DNA of 49,813 nucleotides from Fibrobacter sp. (GCA_012515615.1 JAAYYB010000317.1:1-49813); one strand, 5' to 3'. Positions 20,633-30,239 are shown, counted from the stretch's first letter. Notes: a model not told the origin generated them from the letters alone. Made by a program: numbers and translations.

Positions 20633-21580
20633 TTATACCCTGTAATACTCTTTATACCACTGAATGAAACGGGCAATTCCCTGATCAATATTAGTCTTAG
20701 GCTCATAACCCAGAGCACGGATTTTTTCGATATCAGCCCTTGTAGCCGGGACATCGCCCGGTTGCATCGGGAGGTATTCTCTGATCGCCTTTTTTCCAAG
20801 CTGCTGCTCGATCTGATCGATGAAATCGAGGAGATTTTCAGCTTTGCTGTTTCCGATATTGTAAATCTCGCTTTGTGTGGGGTGATTAAGAACCCTGATT
20901 ACACCATCGACAATGTCATCTACATAAGTGAAATTGCGTAGCATTTTACCATTGTTAAATATCTGTATGGGTTTATTATCGAGAATGGCTTTAGTGAATA
21001 TGAAGAGAGCCATATCGGGCCGTCCCCACGGTCCGTAAACTGTAAAAAACCGGAGTCCTGAGCAAGGGATACCGTAAAGCTGGCTATAGCAGTATGCGGT
21101 CAATTCGTTTGAACGTTTTGTAGCCGCGTAAAGAGAGATCGGGTGATCAACCGGATCTGATTCGGAGAATGGAAGTTTGGTATTGTTGCCATAAACAGAG
21201 GAGGAGGATGCGTAAACAAAGTTTTGGACTTTAAAATGTCTTGCCAGCTCCAGAATATTGAGAAAAGCTTCGTTATTGGATTTCTGGTAGGCAAAAGGAT
21301 GGGTTAAGGAATAGCGGACACCGGCCTGGGCTGCAAGATGACAGACCAGATCGGGGTTGTAATCTTTAAATATTTTTTGGAGTCCGGAAAAATCACATAA
21401 ATCGAGTCTGTGGAAATGGAAGTTGGAAAATTTTTCCAAATGGGCGAGACGTGCTTCTTTCAGTGCCGGATCATAATACTCATTTACATTATCGATTCCA
21501 ATGATTTCTTTACCTTCAGAAAGAAGTTTCTGGCTTACATTGAAGCCGATAAATCCGGCCGATCCGGTAACCACTATCAT
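20633..21580 (-). CDS. NAD-dependent epimerase, UDP-glucuronate 4-epimerase-like (SDR family)
   Basis: Extended SDR enzyme that interconverts nucleotide sugars. The 315-aa length is normal. It has the N-terminal GSAGFIGFNV cofactor motif, then LAAQAGVRYSL. The catalytic SSSSVYG...YAATKRSNEL gives Tyr-x-x-x-Lys. LRFFTVYGPWGRPDMALF is characteristic of the UDP-glucuronate 4-epimerase (CapI/Gae) group. It is downstream of ftsE with a 4-nt overlap and upstream of the dehydrogenase/Wza-like pair, so it probably supplies a sugar for the same polymer. Confidence 0.88.
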   Translation of the reverse strand: MIVVTGSAGFIGFNVSQKLLSEGKEIIGIDNVNEYYDPALKEARLAHLEKFSNFHFHRLDLCDFSGLQKIFKDYNPDLVCHLAAQAGVRYSLTHPFAYQKSNNEAFLNILELARHFKVQNFVYASSSSVYGNNTKLPFSESDPVDHPISLYAATKRSNELTAYCYSQLYGIPCSGLRFFTVYGPWGRPDMALFIFTKAILDNKPIQIFNNGKMLRNFTYVDDIVDGVIRVLNHPTQSEIYNIGNSKAENLLDFIDQIEQQLGKKAIREYLPMQPGDVPATRADIEKIRALGYEPKTNIDQGIARFIQWYKEYYRV

Positions 21581-22275
21581 ATTGTACCTCCAAAGAATTT
21601 CGGTTTCACAGATGCATCTCCACCTTTTATTAAAGTTCCCCTTGAGAGGATGAGGTGACGGTAATGGTAAGGGCTTATTAGTTGAAGATCATGTGTAGCC
21701 ATAATAACAGTTGTTCCCCAGCTGTTGATAGTCTGAAGGAGTTTAAAAATTTCCTGCGATACAACCACATCGAGATTACCTGTTGGCTCATCAGCCAGAA
21801 GAACCCAAGGATCATTTACGATAGCTCTGGCAATTGAAACGCGTTGCTGTTCGCCGCCGGAGAGCTGATTAGGGAAATTAAAACATTTGTGGCTCAAACC
21901 GGTAAGGGCAAGAACCTCAAAGACTTTTCTTTTTATATCTCTCTCTCTTTTACCAATAGCACGCAATGCAAAAGCCACATTTTCGTAGACATTTCTGTCA
22001 TTAAGCAGTTTGAAATCCTGGAAAACAATTCCCAGTTTGCGCCGCAGGTAAGGGAGATCTTTATTGCGCATGTATTTAGAATCGAAGCCGCAGATAAACA
22101 CCTGTCCGGAGGTCGGCAGTTCTTCCATATAGATATGTTTTAGAAGAGTTGTTTTTCCTGCACCACTTGCTCCGGTAAGGAAAACGAACTCAGCTTTATC
22201 TATGAAGAAGGAGATGTCGTTGAGAGCCTCGTATGAATCATCATACCTTTTTGTTACATGCGAGAACTGGATCAT
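21577..22275 (-). CDS. ftsE: Cell-division ATP-binding protein FtsE
   Basis: ABC ATPase that with FtsX activates septal peptidoglycan hydrolases. The 232-aa length is right. Walker A is [16 protein letters not shown], the signature is [16 protein letters not shown] and Walker B is [11 protein letters not shown]. FtsE-specific features are [21 protein letters not shown] and the switch His in MATHDL. The usual partner ftsX is absent downstream. Instead the stop overlaps a sugar epimerase. A generic lipoprotein-export (LolD-like) ATPase is the main alternative, but the residue pattern favours FtsE. Confidence 0.85.
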   Translation of the reverse strand: MIQFSHVTKRYDDSYEALNDISFFIDKAEFVFLTGASGAGKTTLLKHIYMEELPTSGQVFICGFDSKYMRNKDLPYLRRKLGIVFQDFKLLNDRNVYENVAFALRAIGKRERDIKRKVFEVLALTGLSHKCFNFPNQLSGGEQQRVSIARAIVNDPWVLLADEPTGNLDVVVSQEIFKLLQTINSWGTTVIMATHDLQLISPYHYRHLILSRGTLIKGGDASVKPKFFGGTI

Positions 22276-22278
22276 GGT

Positions 22279-23046
22279 CTACACTATTTTTTTAAGCAGA
22301 AAGTGGATTCGTTCAGATCTGATTGAGTATTTCCTCTCCGAAAACCCATCCCAGATTCCGATAATCTTGAAAAGGTTTCTGGGGACCGCATCCTCGATCA
22401 ATTTTGGAGGCAGTACTTTCTGTATGTGGCGTTCGGAAATTTTCTCATAAAGGTCCGGTTTTTCATCTGTTAATTTAAATATAGTAAAATCGTTGTATTG
22501 AAGCGTTTTTTCTTCATCATAATAACTGTGCCTTACCATACTGTAATCGCTGTACTCTTCAAAATCGAGGTATTCAAAAAAATGTCTGATGGAATTAGTT
22601 TCGGTAGTAATATCAAAAAGAAAGTAACCACCCGGATTGAGGCATTGGTAAACCTGATCGAAGAGTATATGGTAGTGATCAAGTCTGGGCAGGTAATTGA
22701 TACCATCGTAAAGGAAAATTACAAGGTCAAAAGATTTTTTTAGTGGCAGTGCTCTGCAGTCGGCACAAAAAAAGGGGATTTTTTTTTGTGCTGCTTCTCT
22801 GCACATATATGGACTGAGGTCGGATCCGTAATAATTGTAACTGGAATGAATCAGTAATTTTGCGAGTGATCCGGTACCGCCGCCGATTTCAAAGATAGAG
22901 ACTTTTTTCTTTTTGATATACTTGCGGGAAATTTTTTGAATGAGATCAGCCCACTCATCATACTCTACATGACTCATCAGCCGATCATAGACTGGCGCCA
23001 GAGAGCTGTAAGAGGATTCTTTGATAGGTTGTTTTTTAATCGGCAT
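22279..23046 (-). CDS. Class I SAM-dependent methyltransferase
   Basis: 255-aa protein with the methyltransferase N-terminal SLAPVYDRLMSHVEYDEWA. The SAM-binding motif I is FEIGGGTGSLAKLL, then DLSPYMCREAAQK, and FDLVIFLYDGINYL fits motif IV. It resembles stand-alone YjiC/DUF-type methyltransferases with small-molecule or protein substrates. The substrate is unknown. It lies 3 bp upstream of ftsE and 20 bp downstream of the surA-like gene. Confidence 0.8.
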   Translation of the reverse strand: MPIKKQPIKESSYSSLAPVYDRLMSHVEYDEWADLIQKISRKYIKKKKVSIFEIGGGTGSLAKLLIHSSYNYYGSDLSPYMCREAAQKKIPFFCADCRALPLKKSFDLVIFLYDGINYLPRLDHYHILFDQVYQCLNPGGYFLFDITTETNSIRHFFEYLDFEEYSDYSMVRHSYYDEEKTLQYNDFTIFKLTDEKPDLYEKISERHIQKVLPPKLIEDAVPRNLFKIIGIWDGFSERKYSIRSERIHFLLKKIV

Positions 23047-23066
23047 GGTAAAAAATCAGGCAAAGC

Positions 23067-24353
23067 TCAGATCCTGATATCCAGGAAAATTTGTTTGCGC
23101 CACTCAGATACAAGATCAATCAGTTTTTTCTGAGCCAGAATATCTTTTGTTTTTTGAGCCAGGATCAGGTAGTCGTGCTCAAGAGTCAGGCTGCGGTTTT
23201 TTACTCTGTCATCCACGCGGTATATAGACCAGGAATTATCCTCCTGAAGAGGGGCGGAGATAAATCCGGAACCAGATGTGTCAATTGCAGTTCTTAAAGC
23301 CGCTGGTAATTCAAGCAGCGACATCCATCCTAAACTACCGTTATTTGACTTCGTGGCGGCATCATCGCTGTATGCCTTTACGCTTTTTTCGAATGCATCT
23401 TTAGAATTACAGTTTGTCCTGATAGAGTCGAGTCTGGATGTAACCGTCTGAATCTGCTTTTCAGTAGGAGCTACTTTGATATAAATCTGTCGAAGATGAA
23501 CATTCTGGTCTTTTTTAGCAAGAGAATTCAGTATGTGGAACCCAAGCCTGGTTTCAAAAGGTTCACTGATCTGACCAGGGGTCAAGGAAAATGCTTTTTC
23601 CTCAAAAACAAGTTCGCCCAGAGATCCTTTACCAATAAAACCCAGATCTCCCCCATCTTTCCCCTCAGGACTTTCAGAGAACATTTTGGCCATTTCAGCG
23701 AAGTCAGCGCCATTATCAAGGCGCTGTTTAATTGATTTTATTCTGGCAAAAGCGGCCTGACGTACTGAGTCGTGAGGACTTACTTTTATGGACAATTTCG
23801 AAAGACAAATACTTTCACCGGCCACAGGAAGGCTGTCTTTATACTCGTTGTAAAATTGTTCAACATCTTTTCTGCTTACTTTAAGTGAATAAAGGTATGA
23901 TTGATGAACTTTCTGTTTAAGCAACTGTTCCCGAATGGCTTTTCTGGCTTCTGATTTGAATTTAACAAGTGATAGATTCTGTTCTCTACGAAGAACTGAA
24001 TCGAGGCTGTCCATTGTCAGATTATTCTGCTGAAGCATCATTGTTATGTGATTGTTAAGAGCATTTTCGACTTCCTGGTCCGTTACTGAGATTGTACTGT
24101 CCTGTTTTGCATGGGCCAGAAGAACTTTTCCATCAATAAGTTCATTAAGGAAACCTTTCCTCAAAGGAGCGATATCGACTGAATCTTTGTTAAGTCCCAG
24201 ACCATTGAGCCGCATAATACTGTAAGCGTCAATTTCTGATTGAAGTATTATCTCATCACCAATAACAGCAGCGATTCCATCCAGACGCGTTTCTGCTGAA
24301 AGAACAATACTGAGTGTAAGTAAAAGAAAACCTGCCATGGATGTTTTTCGCAT
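23067..24353 (-). CDS. surA: SurA-like periplasmic peptidyl-prolyl isomerase/chaperone
   Basis: Outer-membrane-protein chaperone. The ATG at 24353 has AGGAGT 6-7 nt upstream and is followed by a signal peptide (MAGFLLLTLSIVLSAETRLDG), giving 428 aa. The SurA N-terminal domain begins GIAAVIGDEIILQSEID. Two parvulin domains follow: the first (FSESPEGKDGGDLGFIGKGSL...FETRLGFHIL) is canonical, the second (YSDDAATKSNNGSLGWM) is more degenerate. A second parvulin gene lies 10 bp upstream. A paired SurA/PrsA-like operon is common in diderms. Confidence 0.88.
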   Translation of the reverse strand: MRKTSMAGFLLLTLSIVLSAETRLDGIAAVIGDEIILQSEIDAYSIMRLNGLGLNKDSVDIAPLRKGFLNELIDGKVLLAHAKQDSTISVTDQEVENALNNHITMMLQQNNLTMDSLDSVLRREQNLSLVKFKSEARKAIREQLLKQKVHQSYLYSLKVSRKDVEQFYNEYKDSLPVAGESICLSKLSIKVSPHDSVRQAAFARIKSIKQRLDNGADFAEMAKMFSESPEGKDGGDLGFIGKGSLGELVFEEKAFSLTPGQISEPFETRLGFHILNSLAKKDQNVHLRQIYIKVAPTEKQIQTVTSRLDSIRTNCNSKDAFEKSVKAYSDDAATKSNNGSLGWMSLLELPAALRTAIDTSGSGFISAPLQEDNSWSIYRVDDRVKNRSLTLEHDYLILAQKTKDILAQKKLIDLVSEWRKQIFLDIRI

Positions 24354-24363
24354 CTTTGGACTC

Positions 24364-25230
24364 CTATCTATCTGTATTAGTATTTTTAATTTCTGAAGTT
24401 TCAGAAGCATTTCCGCTTAACTGATCAAAACTAAACTCGACATCATTTTTTAGCCGCAGATCAGAGAGAAGCTTATCGAGATTTTCTTTCTGGGCCTTTG
24501 TCGAAAGCAAGGTTGTGATCTCTTCCCATGCTTCTTCAAGCGTGCATTGACCACCTTTTTCAAGTTTTTCCTGCAATAAAATCACATGATATCCAACCTC
24601 TGTTTTCACAGGACCGTAGATGCCGGTAGTTTTGGCGGATTCAATCACGCTGCGGATTTCCGGCTGCACATCTTCTATTGGTACATAAGTACCCGAATCA
24701 GAAAAAGGAAGCTTTGAATGCTGGACAGCAAGCGAAGAGAAATTGTCTGCGTTGGCAGTAGTTTTAATGGAGGCGGCAGTCTGGATACTGTCAACAACTA
24801 TCTCAAGAAATTTCACTACATCTTTCTCGCGAATAAGTTCGGTTTTGTGCTGGTTGTAATAGGATTCTACAATCTCCCTGTCAATTTCTACAGACCGGGA
24901 GGATGCTCTGGAAATAATTTCGGCAGCAAGCAGATCCTTTTTTATCTTTTCAAGTCGCTTTTTTATATCCTTGTCTTTATCAAGTTTAGATCGGAGCGCT
25001 TCTCTGTAAAGCAGTTCGGTATCTATCCACTGTTTTACATAGGTAATATTCTGTTCTCTGGTAATCTGGTCGCTGTATTCCGAAGGAATGCTCTTATATA
25101 TGTCATCTACAGTAAGCTCAGCGTTTCCCACACGAGCCACTACTGGACTTTTGTCCGGTTCCTTGCATCCAGAAAAAACCAGAATACTTACTACGCACGG
25201 GTATATAGAATATTTAGAAAACATCTTCAT
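24364..25230 (-). CDS. Parvulin-type peptidyl-prolyl isomerase lipoprotein (PrsA/PpiC-like)
   Basis: The ORF-track protein is over-extended. The ATG at 25230 gives 288 aa with a lipoprotein signal (YPCVVSILVFSGC, lipobox VFSGC). The N-terminal SurA-like helices (VVARVGNAELTVDDIYKSIP) and one PPIC domain (YVPIEDVQPEIRSVI...TEVGYHVILLQEK) are visible. The acidic/Asn-rich tail is short. The likely role is folding of exported proteins at the inner face of a membrane. The start is inferred from the lipobox; the Shine-Dalgarno sequence is weak. Confidence 0.82.
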   Translation of the reverse strand: MKMFSKYSIYPCVVSILVFSGCKEPDKSPVVARVGNAELTVDDIYKSIPSEYSDQITREQNITYVKQWIDTELLYREALRSKLDKDKDIKKRLEKIKKDLLAAEIISRASSRSVEIDREIVESYYNQHKTELIREKDVVKFLEIVVDSIQTAASIKTTANADNFSSLAVQHSKLPFSDSGTYVPIEDVQPEIRSVIESAKTTGIYGPVKTEVGYHVILLQEKLEKGGQCTLEEAWEEITTLLSTKAQKENLDKLLSDLRLKNDVEFSFDQLSGNASETSEIKNTNTDR

Positions 25231-25379
25231 TGTTTTTACTTGTAATCCGGATATTGTGACAGATCGGGGATGGTTTTCATACGGAGAAGGGCAGAAAACC
25301 CCATGACAAAGATACATGATGCAGAGGCGGAAATCCATTATCAGGGAAGGAAAACGGGCCGAACAAACAGAACAATTAA

Positions 25380-25547
25380 GCCTAAAAGTCGCAGATGGGG
25401 AGAGCAAAAAATCGTAAGATGTTGGGATGATAAGGCTTGAAGGCGGCGCAGGTCTTATCGACAATGTGATAAGATCAAGACGCCTGAAAGCCTTAGCGCT
25501 CAACAGGTTACGGTTTTTTGCCTCATCCAACTGCGATTTTTAGGTTA
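25380..25547. repeat. Large imperfect inverted repeat (about 168 bp) between mfd and the PpiC-like gene
   Basis: The 419-bp spacer 25231-25649 has no gene. Its centre is a long palindrome. The left arm, starting GCCTAAAAGTCGCAGATGGG, and the reverse complement of the right arm, starting CCTAAAAATCGCAGTTGGAT, match along about 80 bp (roughly 80% by eye). Both arms share GCAAAAAA-CGTAA and TAAGGCTT--AGGCG. The tip is GGTCTTATC-8 nt-GATAAGATC. There is no T-run, so it is not a simple terminator. It could be a miniature mobile element or a structured RNA in the mfd-ppi transcript. The rest of the spacer shows only short ACTTGYRAC-like repeats near 25626. Confidence 0.8.
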
Positions 25548-25649
25548 AGAACAAGTTCCGGTGTTTTTCTCTTAAGGGATTTCGATACCGATACCGATTC
25601 TGACCCCGATGCGGGAAAGAACTTGCGACTTGTAACATTCAACTCGTAA

Positions 25650-28600
25650 CTAATTGCCGGAAATCCTGGAGAGAATGTCAAGAGACTGAAGAGCCTGATC
25701 GTGTGCATTCCGGGCCGCAAGCTTTGTCCGGAGGGTTATCGGTGTCTCATACTGGATCTGGAACTGAAGATCGCTGGACTTGATCACCTTGCCGATGTTC
25801 TCTTTGACCTGTTCCTGATCGCCTTCAAAGGTAAGCACAAGCTCATCGTCTTTATTTACAGCAACTCTTGAAGTACCGGTATTTCTTGCACAAATTTTGA
25901 TTTTCATCAGGAGCAGAAGTGCATCTACACTGCCGGGCATGGCACCGAAACGATCGTTCATGCTCTTTTCTACATCAGAAATATCCTGGAAGGATGAAAC
26001 AGATGAGAGTTCCTGATAAACGGCTATCCGGGTTGCACCATCAGAAATGTACTCTGTAGGAATATAGGCTTGAAGCGGTATCTCGAGCTTGACCTCCTGG
26101 GCGGTGGTCTCCACCTTTTCACCCCTTATCTCCTTTACAGCATCCTGCAGAAGGCGGCAGTAGAGCTCAAAACCAACTGCGGCGATAAATCCGTGCTGAC
26201 GAGTTCCAAGGATATTTCCGGCCCCGCGGATCTCAAGATCCCTCATCGCGATCTGAAAACCCGATCCCAGGTCGGTATACTGCTCCAGTGCCCGGAGTCG
26301 TTTAAGCGACAACTCATTTACCTGTTTAAAAGACGGGGTAAGAAAATAAGCGTATGCCTGCTCTGAGGAGCGCCCTACCCTGCCCCTGAGCTGGTAGAGC
26401 TGAGAAAGCCCCAGGGTATCCGCACGATTCACTATAATTGTATTTACATTCGGTATGTCTAGGCCGTTTTCGATGATTACAGTTGACAGAAGGACATCGT
26501 AACGTCCTGCTATAAACTCCTTCATTATCATCTCAAGCTCTTTTTCATCCATCTGCCCGTGAGCTGAAATTACCCTGGCTTTTGGGACCAGCTGCTCTAT
26601 TTTATCCTGCAGAGCATCGAGGTTTTTAATTCTGTTATTGACAAAATAAACCTGCCCACCCCTCTCAAGCTCAGTCTCTATTGCATTCTTAACCAGTTCA
26701 TCATGATATTCTGCCACTTTGGTTTCGATAGGAAGGCGATTTCGCGGCGGGGTATTAATGATGGAAAGATCCCTTGCTCCGATAAGTGACATGTGCAGAG
26801 TTCTGGGAATGGGAGTGGCAGTCATGGAAAGTACATCCACCTGGAACCGGAGCTGCTTCAGTTTTTCTTTATGTTTGACTCCAAACCGCTGCTCCTCATC
26901 GATTATCAGCAGTCCAAGATTTTTGAAAACCACATCTTCAGACAGCACTCTATGAGTCCCAATAGCAATATCCACTTCCCCATCGCGCAGTTTCTGTAAA
27001 ACCGGTTTTTGTTCGCCCGGTTTTAAAAATCTGCTAAGCATACCGATTTTCACCGGAAAGTTAGACATCCGCTCACAAAAAGTAGAGTAATGCTGAGCAG
27101 CCAGGATGGTAGTGGGTGCAAGTACCGCAACCTGATATCCAGACATTACAGCCTTGAAAGCGGCTCTCATCGCCACTTCTGTTTTTCCGAACCCCACATC
27201 ACCGCATATAAGCCTGTCCATGGGTTTCTTTGACTCCATGTCTTCCTTGGAATCCTTGATGGCACGAAGCTGATCGGGTGTTTCTTCGTAAATAAAAGAG
27301 TCTTCAAACTCTTTTTGCCAGAGATTATCGGGCTGAAACATTATACCTTCAAGAAACTCGCGCTTGGCATATAGATCAATAAGCTCCTGGGCCATCTCCT
27401 TAAGAGATTCCCGTGTTCTTGTCTTGAGCTTTTCCCAGGAGGAGGTTCCAATTTTTGAAAGAGAGGGGGCTATAGACTCTTTGCCGACATATTTCTGAAC
27501 CTTATGGAAATCATCGACCGGGACATAAACCTTCGCATTGTCGGCATAAATCAAAACCATGCAGTCACTTTGACTATCTCCGGTTTTGACTCTTTCAATA
27601 CCTATGAATCTGGCTATTCCATGGTCTTCGTGAACCACATAATCCTGTGGACTGAGAGCATCGAACCCGGTAATGGGAATTCCGCTCTTCTGTTTTTTTA
27701 CGCGTACCGGACGGACCGAGCGGTTAAAGATCTGTGCTTCAGTGTAAAGCAGAAACCGGTTTTCATTGTCGATAAATCCTTTGAGTAGAAATCCGATTGC
27801 GAATTCTACATAAGGACAGGAATCAGCAATCAACTCCTGCATTCTTTCTGCGTGGCCCAGATTAGGGCTAACCAGAATACACCTGAGGCCATTTTCATTG
27901 TGCGACTTCAGATCGTCTGTTAGAGATTCGATTTCCCGCGGGAGCTGAGGCTGTTCATTGATTGAAACCTTGAAACTGAGAGTATCGGGTGGAGTATCGA
28001 GAGTCTCCACAAAAACCGTGTCATAAAAGCCCAAATCTCCGATTATAGTATCGTCGACGTGAAGCAATTTATCCGGAGGGGAGATAAAGGGCAGATAGAG
28101 TTCCGGGACTCTCTCCAGATGCCTGGCGTAGTTCTGCCTCGATTCATCAAGCCTTCGTCCAATCGGTACCAGATCGTTCCAGACGATAAGGGTGTCGCTT
28201 GATATATAATCGAGAATCGATGAATACGGCTGCTCAAACCAGTGAAGAAACCACTCGATCCCTTCAAGATCCCCCACGCTTTTCCACTGGTGCTCCAGTT
28301 TATGGACCATCATTGAATCGGTACCGCTTTCACGGCAATGCTCTGCCATTTTCTCAAGAGCGCTATCTATTTGTAAATCACTGAAACAGAGCTCTTTCAT
28401 GGGGAAGATCTGGATCTGTTTTTTTGACTCAAAAGATTTCTGAGTGAAGACATCAAACTCTCTAATTGTGTCAACTGTGTCACCCCAGAATTCGATCCGG
28501 AGCGGATTTTCACCAAGAAGAGGATAGACATCAACTATTCCACCCCGGATACTGAAAGTGCCGATATCTGTGACCTTGTTTTCCCTGTGAAATCCACTTT

Positions 28601-29078
28601 CTGTTAACCATTCAGAAAGAGTGGAGATTGAGATCTCATCACCAGTTTGCAGACGGATAATCTTATTGAATAGATTTTTCCGTGGCAGGATCTTCTGCAT
28701 TAGAGCGGCATAAGGGGCAACATAGACTTTTTTTGCACTTTCCAGAAGAGCAGAGAGAACTCCGAACCGTGCCTCAACTGTGGGTCCGAAAGGTGATTTC
28801 ATGTTGTAAGGCACTGCATCACGGGATGGAAACAGCATTACCGCATCATCACCAAGAAACGATTTGCATTCCTCGACAAGCGTTTCGGCTTTTTTGCTGC
28901 TCTCTACAAGTACAAGGACCGGGCGCTGTGATTTTTCAAACAGATCACTTATGAGGAAAACGTCACTGGAACCATTCAACCCGGTAAAAAGTGAATTGTG
29001 AGGATTTTCAGTGATCCATTGTGAAACACCGGGAAATGAGAGAGATGACCATATATTCTGAAAATGCTCTATTTTCAT
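25650..29078 (-). CDS. mfd: Transcription-repair coupling factor Mfd
   Basis: Translocase that removes stalled RNA polymerase and recruits UvrA. The 1142-aa length is usual. It has the UvrB-like N-terminal module (LFPSRDAVPYN) and the RNA-polymerase-interacting domain (LSPQDYVVHEDHGIARFIGIE). The helicase domain shows GDVGFGKTEVAMRAAF (Walker A), DEEQRFGVKHKE and SMTATPIPRTLHMSL. The C-terminal RecG-like motif QLRGRVGRSSEQAYAYF and the TRCF domain follow. It is preceded by tRNA-Lys and followed by the large inverted repeat. Confidence 0.98.
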   Translation of the reverse strand: MKIEHFQNIWSSLSFPGVSQWITENPHNSLFTGLNGSSDVFLISDLFEKSQRPVLVLVESSKKAETLVEECKSFLGDDAVMLFPSRDAVPYNMKSPFGPTVEARFGVLSALLESAKKVYVAPYAALMQKILPRKNLFNKIIRLQTGDEISISTLSEWLTESGFHRENKVTDIGTFSIRGGIVDVYPLLGENPLRIEFWGDTVDTIREFDVFTQKSFESKKQIQIFPMKELCFSDLQIDSALEKMAEHCRESGTDSMMVHKLEHQWKSVGDLEGIEWFLHWFEQPYSSILDYISSDTLIVWNDLVPIGRRLDESRQNYARHLERVPELYLPFISPPDKLLHVDDTIIGDLGFYDTVFVETLDTPPDTLSFKVSINEQPQLPREIESLTDDLKSHNENGLRCILVSPNLGHAERMQELIADSCPYVEFAIGFLLKGFIDNENRFLLYTEAQIFNRSVRPVRVKKQKSGIPITGFDALSPQDYVVHEDHGIARFIGIERVKTGDSQSDCMVLIYADNAKVYVPVDDFHKVQKYVGKESIAPSLSKIGTSSWEKLKTRTRESLKEMAQELIDLYAKREFLEGIMFQPDNLWQKEFEDSFIYEETPDQLRAIKDSKEDMESKKPMDRLICGDVGFGKTEVAMRAAFKAVMSGYQVAVLAPTTILAAQHYSTFCERMSNFPVKIGMLSRFLKPGEQKPVLQKLRDGEVDIAIGTHRVLSEDVVFKNLGLLIIDEEQRFGVKHKEKLKQLRFQVDVLSMTATPIPRTLHMSLIGARDLSIINTPPRNRLPIETKVAEYHDELVKNAIETELERGGQVYFVNNRIKNLDALQDKIEQLVPKARVISAHGQMDEKELEMIMKEFIAGRYDVLLSTVIIENGLDIPNVNTIIVNRADTLGLSQLYQLRGRVGRSSEQAYAYFLTPSFKQVNELSLKRLRALEQYTDLGSGFQIAMRDLEIRGAGNILGTRQHGFIAAVGFELYCRLLQDAVKEIRGEKVETTAQEVKLEIPLQAYIPTEYISDGATRIAVYQELSSVSSFQDISDVEKSMNDRFGAMPGSVDALLLLMKIKICARNTGTSRVAVNKDDELVLTFEGDQEQVKENIGKVIKSSDLQFQIQYETPITLRTKLAARNAHDQALQSLDILSRISGN

Positions 29079-29134
29079 TTATTTCTCATGTAATAATTGA
29101 AATCTTGAGGTCGGAAGCAGAGAAGAAGGAGAAA

Positions 29135-29206
29135 TGAGCTAGGAAGGATTCGAACCTTCGACTCTCGCCTTAAAAGGGCGATACTCTACCACTGAGTTAC
29201 TAGCCC
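29135..29206 (-). tRNA. tRNA-Lys (anticodon UUU)
   Basis: The minus strand folds into a 72-nt cloverleaf. The acceptor GGGCTAG pairs with CTAGCTC (one G-U), the D arm is ACTC-AGTGGTA-GAGT, and the anticodon stem TCGCC/GGCGA has loop CTTTTAA. The T arm is GAAGG-TTCGAAT-CCTTC, with discriminator A. CCA is not encoded. It lies 56 bp upstream of mfd. Confidence 0.97.
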
Positions 29207-29334
29207 GTTTATCCCAAAGGGGCAAAACAGTCATAAAAAATAAATTACCAGATAACTCAAAGCAATAGAAAATGCCCAATAATGATAAAAATTAATTCGA
29301 TTTATGAGTAATTGTATTGCGGAAAACCGGGGAA

Positions 29335-30123
29335 TTACTTTGAAGCGATGCACACGAGGTGGTAGAGTTCTCTTAAAACAGATTTGATCTGGTTCCCTGA
29401 CTTTAAGGCTGAATTCACTACTTTGAACCCACACTCCGGACAGGGAATAAATGATGCCTTGCGGCATCTCTGGGCAAGAAGCCATACGCTCAAGTCAGGC
29501 AGCAGAATTGCCGGGCGGCAGATTACTTTTTTGAATCCGGCTTTCTCGATTTGTGCCCATAATGAACTGCTGTCCAAGCTGCGTATATGCTGAAAAGAAT
29601 GAAACTGAGCACCGCAACTTCTGCAGAAAACAAATGAGTCTCTCAGAAATTCCTGATTTGGTGTGGTAACAATCAAATTACCGCCATCAGCCAGAATTCG
29701 TCGTGATTCGAGCAGGATCGCCTCAAGATCCGGAGGAAGCAGATGTTCAACTGTTTCAAGGAGGAATACTGTTTTAAAAGAGTTGTCATCAAAAGGCAGG
29801 GATTTTCCCTTTTGGAGGGGAGTATAGCCCAGGAAATTCCGGTCATTTCTGAATCTCTCATTTACGATTTTACCTGCACTGTCGGAGACATCGGCACCAT
29901 GGGTTTGAAGCCCCTGTGAAAGGAGAAGAGATATCAGGTGCCCTGACCCGCAACCCAGATCCAGAACCGGTGCGGAAAAGGAAACTTTTTTTCGTGACCA
30001 GGAGATCAGCGCAGCACCTCGTTGTTTGCTGAAATGCCAGTTTTGCATCCCTGGCGTTTCTTCGTAATTGCTCCAGAAACGGGCGATTTTTTCGGGTGTC
30101 CATTCGACTTCAAAACAATCCAT
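29335..30123 (-). CDS. Class I SAM-dependent methyltransferase with zinc-binding cysteines
   Basis: The track's first codon (30150) is TTG. The ATG at 30123 is preferred and gives 262 aa (MDCFEVEWTPEK). Motif I is VLDLGCGSGHLISLLL, followed by LETVEHLLPPDLEAIL and LIVTTPNQEFL, as in Methyltransf_11/23 proteins of cell-surface biosynthesis loci. Two CxxC pairs (FCRSCGAQF and PCPECGF) suggest a zinc knuckle in the C-terminal half. The substrate is unknown. It is monocistronic as seen here, between tRNA-Lys and the inverted-repeat region. Confidence 0.78.
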   Translation of the reverse strand: MDCFEVEWTPEKIARFWSNYEETPGMQNWHFSKQRGAALISWSRKKVSFSAPVLDLGCGSGHLISLLLSQGLQTHGADVSDSAGKIVNERFRNDRNFLGYTPLQKGKSLPFDDNSFKTVFLLETVEHLLPPDLEAILLESRRILADGGNLIVTTPNQEFLRDSFVFCRSCGAQFHSFQHIRSLDSSSLWAQIEKAGFKKVICRPAILLPDLSVWLLAQRCRKASFIPCPECGFKVVNSALKSGNQIKSVLRELYHLVCIASK

Positions 30124-30239
30124 GAGAGAAGTATACGATTTATACAGCAAAGTAACAATAAATTCATTTATACCTGATTTTTACAGGCGGATCAGGGTGT
30201 TCTCTGGTTTGTTAAAATATTGGAATAAGAATCAAGATT

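Noticed and set aside
24718-25245. 175-aa plus-strand ORF
   Set aside because: Antisense to the PpiC-like lipoprotein gene, which has a lipobox and a parvulin domain.
25615-25650. ACTTGYRAC-type short repeats (also near 30519 and 45867) as a repeat family
   Set aside because: Too short and degenerate to separate from chance without a genome-wide count.
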